Shown here: in pieces, positions 58,841-64,000 of the stretch
Position numbering within the stretch: position 1 is the first letter of the stretch
How the letters are laid out: each line of letters begins with the position of its first letter
Assembly: GCA_031216445.1 (NCBI GenBank)
Contig: CM062216.1
Coordinates: forward strand, 5,267,501-5,331,500
From: Lateolabrax maculatus
Lineage: Eukaryota > Chordata > Actinopteri > Acropomatiformes > Lateolabracidae
Length of the DNA stretch: 64,000 nt
Direction of reading: 5' to 3'
The notes under the pieces: model-generated
Databases searched by the model: none
Seen by the model: the letters and a program-made list of their open reading frames with translations, nothing else
What the model was told of the DNA's origin: nothing
Translations under genes and position numbers: made by a program

Positions 58841-60579
58841 ATTGATTTGTGTTTATATTTGTGGTTTTCTATTTCTATATTGAATTTGTGATGCAAAATG
58901 ATAGTAAGGAAGAAAAGGAGGGAAATGAGAGAGAAAGGTTTGCAGCTTTTTGCTGCTGAAGATGTTTAATGGAAGATGCATGTATGTACCGTGTAATGGG
59001 AAAACTGTAAATGGGCTTTTATTTAAGGATTGTGATCATGCACCTTATTGAGAGGAACCTGGAGAAAGCTCACCAATAACTAATTACTAATTAATTTAAA
59101 TTAAAGGGGAATGTAATGACTTACTTTTATTTGGTGAACTTATCGAGGTTACTGAACCTCACTTTTGGAAACTTCTGAACCTGAATGCTGCATCCTGCAT
59201 TCAGGTCAGGATCAAGAAGCCCAGATTTTCCCCCGTCTTTGTAACATTTTCACAGAACTGTGTCCACCATGAGAGGATCTTTAAGTCTGCTCTGAGGCTG
59301 CTACAAAAAACACTTCTCACAATGTTATAAAAGCACCACCAACAGGCAGGTGTGCGTATCATATGACGTGTCCATGTGTCATGTGACTGGAGGTACTTTT
59401 TTTCTTAAAATCGCAAATAACTCGGTGACGTGGTGGATAAACACAACGTCACCTCTCAACCGGATTTGATTGGACCTCGTGATTTGTTTTCCGCATCAAC
59501 AACCAACCAATAAAAACCCAACTAACAGCTCCACCAAGCTGAACATAATAACAACGGCAACAACTCCATCTTTATTTCATAATAAAAGCTTTATAATACC
59601 AACCAGCGACTGTAGCACATTTACGACGGAGACGGTTTTACTTTGAAGGGAAGCACCGGAAGTGAGCGCTTGCATTAGCGGTGGCCTGACTCGTGAGTCC
59701 CTGCGGGAGCTGCTCGGCCGGTTGCTCGGTCCACTGTCTCGGCTGGCGGAGTGCTGTATCCTCGCTCGGCCCGTGGGGGGAAGTGTCTTCAAACTGTCCT
59801 CTGTCCTCCACCCAACAGCGACACGGCTCATGTTAACTAGGCAGCGACGGTCTGCGTTTCCCCGGCCGGCTGGTGAGGGTCTGATCCCGCCGACAGCGCG
59901 GAGCGTCCCGCCGGCCTAGCCGCTGGGTTAGCAAGAGGCACTGGGAAGAAGTGACGCGAAGGTGAAAAAAAAAAAAAAGTGTTTTTGCTTCCGTTTTCAT
60001 GAACGACACTAACAGCCTCACCTGCTTCTCACTCCGGTCAGTGCGTTTTACAAACAGCATCGCATTATCCATGAGCAGCTGTGTTGTCACCTGCGCCTCC
60101 AGCGGCCGTGCGCCCCGCCAGACTCACCAAACACCGTCACGAACCAGGTGCGAGAAGCCCACAACCTCTGGCCCTGATGGGTAGACATCTGCTCAAAGAG
60201 ACACATTTTTATTGAAACGTGTGCTGCTTAGTGGCTCATGGGTATGCCGAATTGAAAAGCGGTTCTTAAAATGTCAGAAACGTCTTCAATCGATTATTTT
60301 AACCTAGGTGCTTTTTTTGTTTACGTTGAAGTAAACACTAATCGCAAGATATGTGATTGGAGTTCTTTTTCGTGCAAGATAGACCTGCACAACCTCCTGT
60401 TGTCTTTTTGTTTCTGACGTTCAGAATTCTCACTTTTACATTATAGACATTGCACAACCTCCTTTAGCAACACTGTACTTAATTATGGTTATACAAATAA
60501 AGCAAACATTAGTTTGAATGAGAAACGAGTTGGTTTCAGCTGTTGTTTTGCCTCCAGGTGAGGACCAGTGTCATCAACC
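58841..60579 (+). promoter_or_regulatory. tmem104: intergenic region and CpG-rich tmem104 promoter/5' UTR
   Basis: The first 550 bases are AT-rich with no gene. From about 59400 the sequence becomes CpG-rich, with CCAAT-type boxes (ATTGG near 59470, CCAAT near 59507). This is the likely tmem104 promoter and first noncoding exon (about 59700-60180). The tmem104 start codon lies in an exon whose acceptor (CCTCCAG) is at about 60551-60557, so a 5' UTR intron is likely. Overlapping frames on both strands at 59577-60184 are taken as chance in GC-rich DNA. Confidence 0.5.
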
Positions 60580-62600
60580 ATGGCAGGTGGAATTACAGAG
60601 ACCGGGGAACCCTACTCCGCATTTGTGAGTATCATGCAGTGCTGTGGTTAATTCCTAATCAGTTTTATTTTTTATTCTTTATCATTTAAGCTGTTTAAGA
60701 TGTGAGGTTAAGAAGTTGCGGTATTCTGATCTGGTGACTTGTGGATGCTTTAGTGTTTACGTAATGGATTGTTTTGAACTTCTTGCCTATCTTGAGCAAG
60801 TTGAACTGAATACGCTGATTATGTATGTGTAAACACTTTGTACATTTTAGGACAAAAAAGCCTTTTTCTGTTACATGAAACTTTCTTTGGGTCATTAAAT
60901 GAGTTATGACTTTATATGTCTGTAAATAGGGATGGTGCATATGAAAGTGCAGTGAAACATAAAGAGGAAGCTAAAATGCTTACACGTCCTCTTTTTTTTA
61001 TGGTCTAGGCTCAATTTTGACAACTCATTTAGTAAGTCTCTGACTTTGCTGACGTCCTCATGACTTCGCCACAAAGATTAAGTTCTGCTGGTCAAGTGTT
61101 TTTTTTTTTTTTTTTCTCCAGGAAGCTACAGCTTTGAATCATTAACGCACTCTGCTACATGATAGGTCCGAGGGCTGCTTAATTAGCCCAGTTGTCGTCC
61201 TTGACAATGGATGACTCTTTCTTCGAATCGTCTGATCTCTGTCAACCAGGCTGCAGAGGAACACCTGATACTGTAGTGCCTGAGATTTTGCACAAAACTA
61301 CATTCAAAAAATCATTAATATTGGATGAAACTTGATTGATCCACATAACGATATTAGGCCAGTGCAGCAGCAAAACTAAAAGGCTGTGGGGGGATGGAAT
61401 GTAAGGATACATAATGCAGTAGAAAACACAATAAATCAGCAGGGCCTTGTTAGACTTGCTCTTCCCCTTCCATCATGCTCATGTCTTCTCCAGGTGGGGC
61501 TGGTGTATATGTTCAATCTGATTGTGGGAACAGGAGCTCTGACGATGCCCAAAGCCTTCGCTACAGCCGGTTGGGTGGTCAGCATAGCACTCATCACCTT
61601 TTTAGGATTTATGAGGTAAGTCAGGATGTAATGTATCTTTGCTTCCTCTGTTTGGTGAGTTGAAGCATGAGATCTTATACTTATGATATTGAAGTGTAGG
61701 AATAAAAACTAAAACTTTCATTGTGTTTAAGGAGACTTTACAGTGCCTTAAGTTGTCAGAAAAGTAAGGCTGGACAATGTATTTGTCATCTCAAGTTGAG
61801 TAATAATTACGTAGAAATAACAATACGACACATATAAAGGTTATTGTATCAACTTTGAACCAATTCGATGCACAGGTTATCAGTGTGTGTGCATTTTTAT
61901 TTATTAACTTTTTTTTAAAGGAGAACATTTCCTTCTCTTTGATATTTGCAGAAACCTGTTTTCACCTCAGCCAACAAATAGCCCAGGGCAGCAGGATTGG
62001 CTGGTAAAATTTGTCAAATATTGAAAAAACGAACTTACGGGAATGTCAGGTCTTTTTAGCGATTTATTTAGCATTATTTACTCCAACAGAGAAAGGTCCC
62101 TTCCTTAACGTTAATACAAACCATATAAAATTGGAGGCTGGAAGATACATATGCAATACTTCTGATTAAAGCAGTGTCCTCTCATATATCTTCACTTCCT
62201 GCTTTTGGAATTGACGTTTGATTTTGGTTTTCTGGCACCATATTAAAAGCAGAGATGCTGCGCTGTTTTAATCCTAAAACAGAATTTAAACAAGAAACAG
62301 AAGGCAGATGTTGGTCAAAAATGTCAACTATGTCATCAGCTGTTTATGTTGTCCCTGTTAATCATATATGGTTTCACAGTGAATGAAAAGTGTTTGTTTT
62401 GCAGAGGTAATGGCCTAAATGCTGATTAACACCCTCCTTTTGAACATCAGGGTCATCAATAGCGTCTCAGTAACCCGTTGCTTGTCTGATCTTTCGTTCT
62501 TCCCTCTCCTCCCGCCAGCTACATGACCACCACATTTGTGATCGAGGCGATGGCGGCCGCAAATGCTCAGCTGCGCTGGAAGAGGAGAGAGCAGGAAGAG
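60580..62600 (+). CDS. tmem104: TMEM104, polytopic membrane protein (5' part, runs off the window)
   Basis: An uncharacterised multi-pass membrane protein related in fold to amino-acid transporters. Visible coding exons: 60580-60624, 61494-61615, 62519-62600, all in phase, covering residues 1-83. The start ACCATGG gives MAGGITETGEPYSAF, followed by VGLVYMFNLIVGTGALTMPK and TTTFVIEAMAAANAQL. These are near-identical to vertebrate TMEM104, with membrane helix 1 and the following helix visible. Human TMEM104 is about 500 residues, so most of the gene lies to the right of 64000. No transport substrate can be read from the sequence. Confidence 0.95.
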
Positions 62601-64000
62601 GTGAGATGATAAACTCTGCAGCAGCAGAGCCTTACTCTATATGTAAATATCTTTAATAGGGTGTTGGCTGGATGGGCAATTCTCAAATATTAAAGAAGTA
62701 AATGTTCTTCTCTGGCAGGGGGGAGTTTGTCCAACACTACTTACACCCTGCACGCAAAAAAGTGGAACTAATGTTAGTATAAATGCTGCGCAGGGACATT
62801 TCCAGTCCTTAGTTCTGGTTAATGTGCTTTCAGATCTTGTTCTGACATGCTGAGACATGCTTAGGAAGCTAGTACCAGAATTAACTTTTCTTTTCTTTTT
62901 TTTTTTTTTTTACAGAGATAAACCAGTTAAATAATCTGTGTCAAAATAAACACAAATCCAGAGTGATGTCAGTCAGGGAGAGTGATGCTTTGCTTATGTA
63001 GAACCACACTGCAAGACAGATTGATAAGAACGATCCTTTCTTCCTTTGGAGTGTGGTGGATCTTGTTTGTTTCACCGATTCTCAAAAATAAATTTATGCA
63101 AATCCTGCTATCGTACAGATTTGGCACTGAAAACGCAAATACTGGATAATGTCGGAGCGTGCAGTTGGCAGTAGTGCACTTGCTACAGGATAATACTGAT
63201 TTACAAAGGATTTGTATTGTTATAACATTTTGCATTACTCGCTGTCAGTGAAAATCCAATCAGTCCATCCCGTTGGGTTAAAGCTGGATTTATACTTGAT
63301 GCCAGAGGGTTAATAGTACTTCATAGATACCTACAGCATAGGTTGTGATTTTATAGTTCAGCATTGTTTTCAGCCATATGTCCCACAGCAGCTGTGTTTA
63401 CTGTGTTGCGAGTGTTGTACTTCAAGGCAGCTTAAAGGTCCGTGAGGTCAGGGCCAGAGAATGGTGTTGCCTGTCAGAGGGCTCAGCAGATTTCCGATGG
63501 CAGAGCCTGATAGCCACTGCAGGTCTTACTGAGAGGTCAAACATCATTTAACATGAATTATTTTAGTCAAAAATCCAAGTCAAACTTAGAAGTCAAAAGG
63601 CTGCTGACGCACCATGAGCATGTGGTATACGCAGGCAAAAAGACGTCCATTGTCCATGCAAAGTTTCTGCGTTTCTTATGGTTTGTTTCTCAGGGCAAAT
63701 AAATTATGGTTCCTTCTGCCTCTCTTGCTGAAGTGAAAAAAACATATGCCCACCCAGGTGCATGCTGGTCCTATACTTGTCTACCAATCTATATAACCTC
63801 TGGTGCCTACAGTGTTACCCAGTTCACAAACTAAACCAAGACACTAGTTATGCAAAAACAAGAAAATAATTAAATTTAACCTCTATGCAATGAATACTGG
63901 GCATTCCATAAGAAGGTGGCTGCAGCTTTACCTCACTGTGTCTCTGCAACTATATGGTCAAAAGCAGAACTATAAGATTAGATTCAGCTTTGTTGTCATT
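62601..64000 (+). other. tmem104: tmem104 intron 3 (continues past the window)
   Basis: It begins with a GTGAGA donor after the last visible exon. No further tmem104 exon is recognised before the window ends. A poly-T tract lies at about 62897-62911. Open frames at 62637-62858 and 62969-63235 (minus) have no recognisable homology. Confidence 0.6.

Noticed and set aside
59577..60184. Overlapping frames of 60-85 codons on both strands in the CpG-rich tmem104 promoter.
   Set aside because: GC-rich DNA has few stops; frames on opposite strands overlap and show no domain or splice consistency.

Overview
The window is nuclear DNA of a ray-finned (teleost) fish. Genes are split by GT/AG introns, the proteins read as fish orthologues of vertebrate genes, and the repeats (L2/CR1-type LINE, hAT-type MITE, retrovirus-like LTR element, long TA and CA microsatellites) are typical of teleosts. 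I cannot name the species.

Layout. 1-13.4 kb (minus strand): all 16 coding exons of suz12, a Polycomb repressive complex 2 subunit, followed by its presumed 3' UTR. 16.8-18.2 kb (minus): a small unrecognised two-exon gene for a 64-residue membrane protein. 18.85 kb: a tRNA-Thr(CGT). 19.07-39.26 kb and 39.26-49.02 kb: two direct tandem copies of one segment of about 9.7 kb, each with a complete CRP/SAP-type pentraxin gene (minus) and the first ten coding exons of tsen54, a tRNA-splicing endonuclease subunit (plus). The distal unit continues into unique sequence that supplies tsen54 exons 11-12, so only that copy is full length. The proximal unit carries a 10.6 kb LTR element in tsen54 intron 2, and the distal unit keeps the matching empty site. 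50.7-52.6 kb: a decayed LINE. 54.7-58.5 kb (plus): a complete nine-exon Cys-loop receptor subunit of the 5-HT3-receptor-like type. 60.6 kb to the right edge (plus): the first three coding exons of tmem104.

The genes do not form a pathway. tsen54 and tmem104 both lie on human 17q25, and suz12 lies elsewhere on human 17q, so the block fits conserved chromosome-17-type gene content.

Points of most interest. (1) The LTR element has two 561-bp LTRs that read as identical, a 5-bp target duplication and an empty site in the sister copy, so it looks very recent. Yet its body contains only broken pol fragments, so it appears to have been mobilised in trans. (2) The truncated tsen54 copy keeps every exon open, and a conserved 102-bp phase-compatible cassette exon with an immediate TAA could give it an alternative C-terminus. 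(3) The two pentraxins differ mainly by amino-acid changes, two of which fall at presumed calcium-site positions. (4) An uncollapsed pair of haplotypes in the assembly could mimic the whole duplication and must be excluded first.
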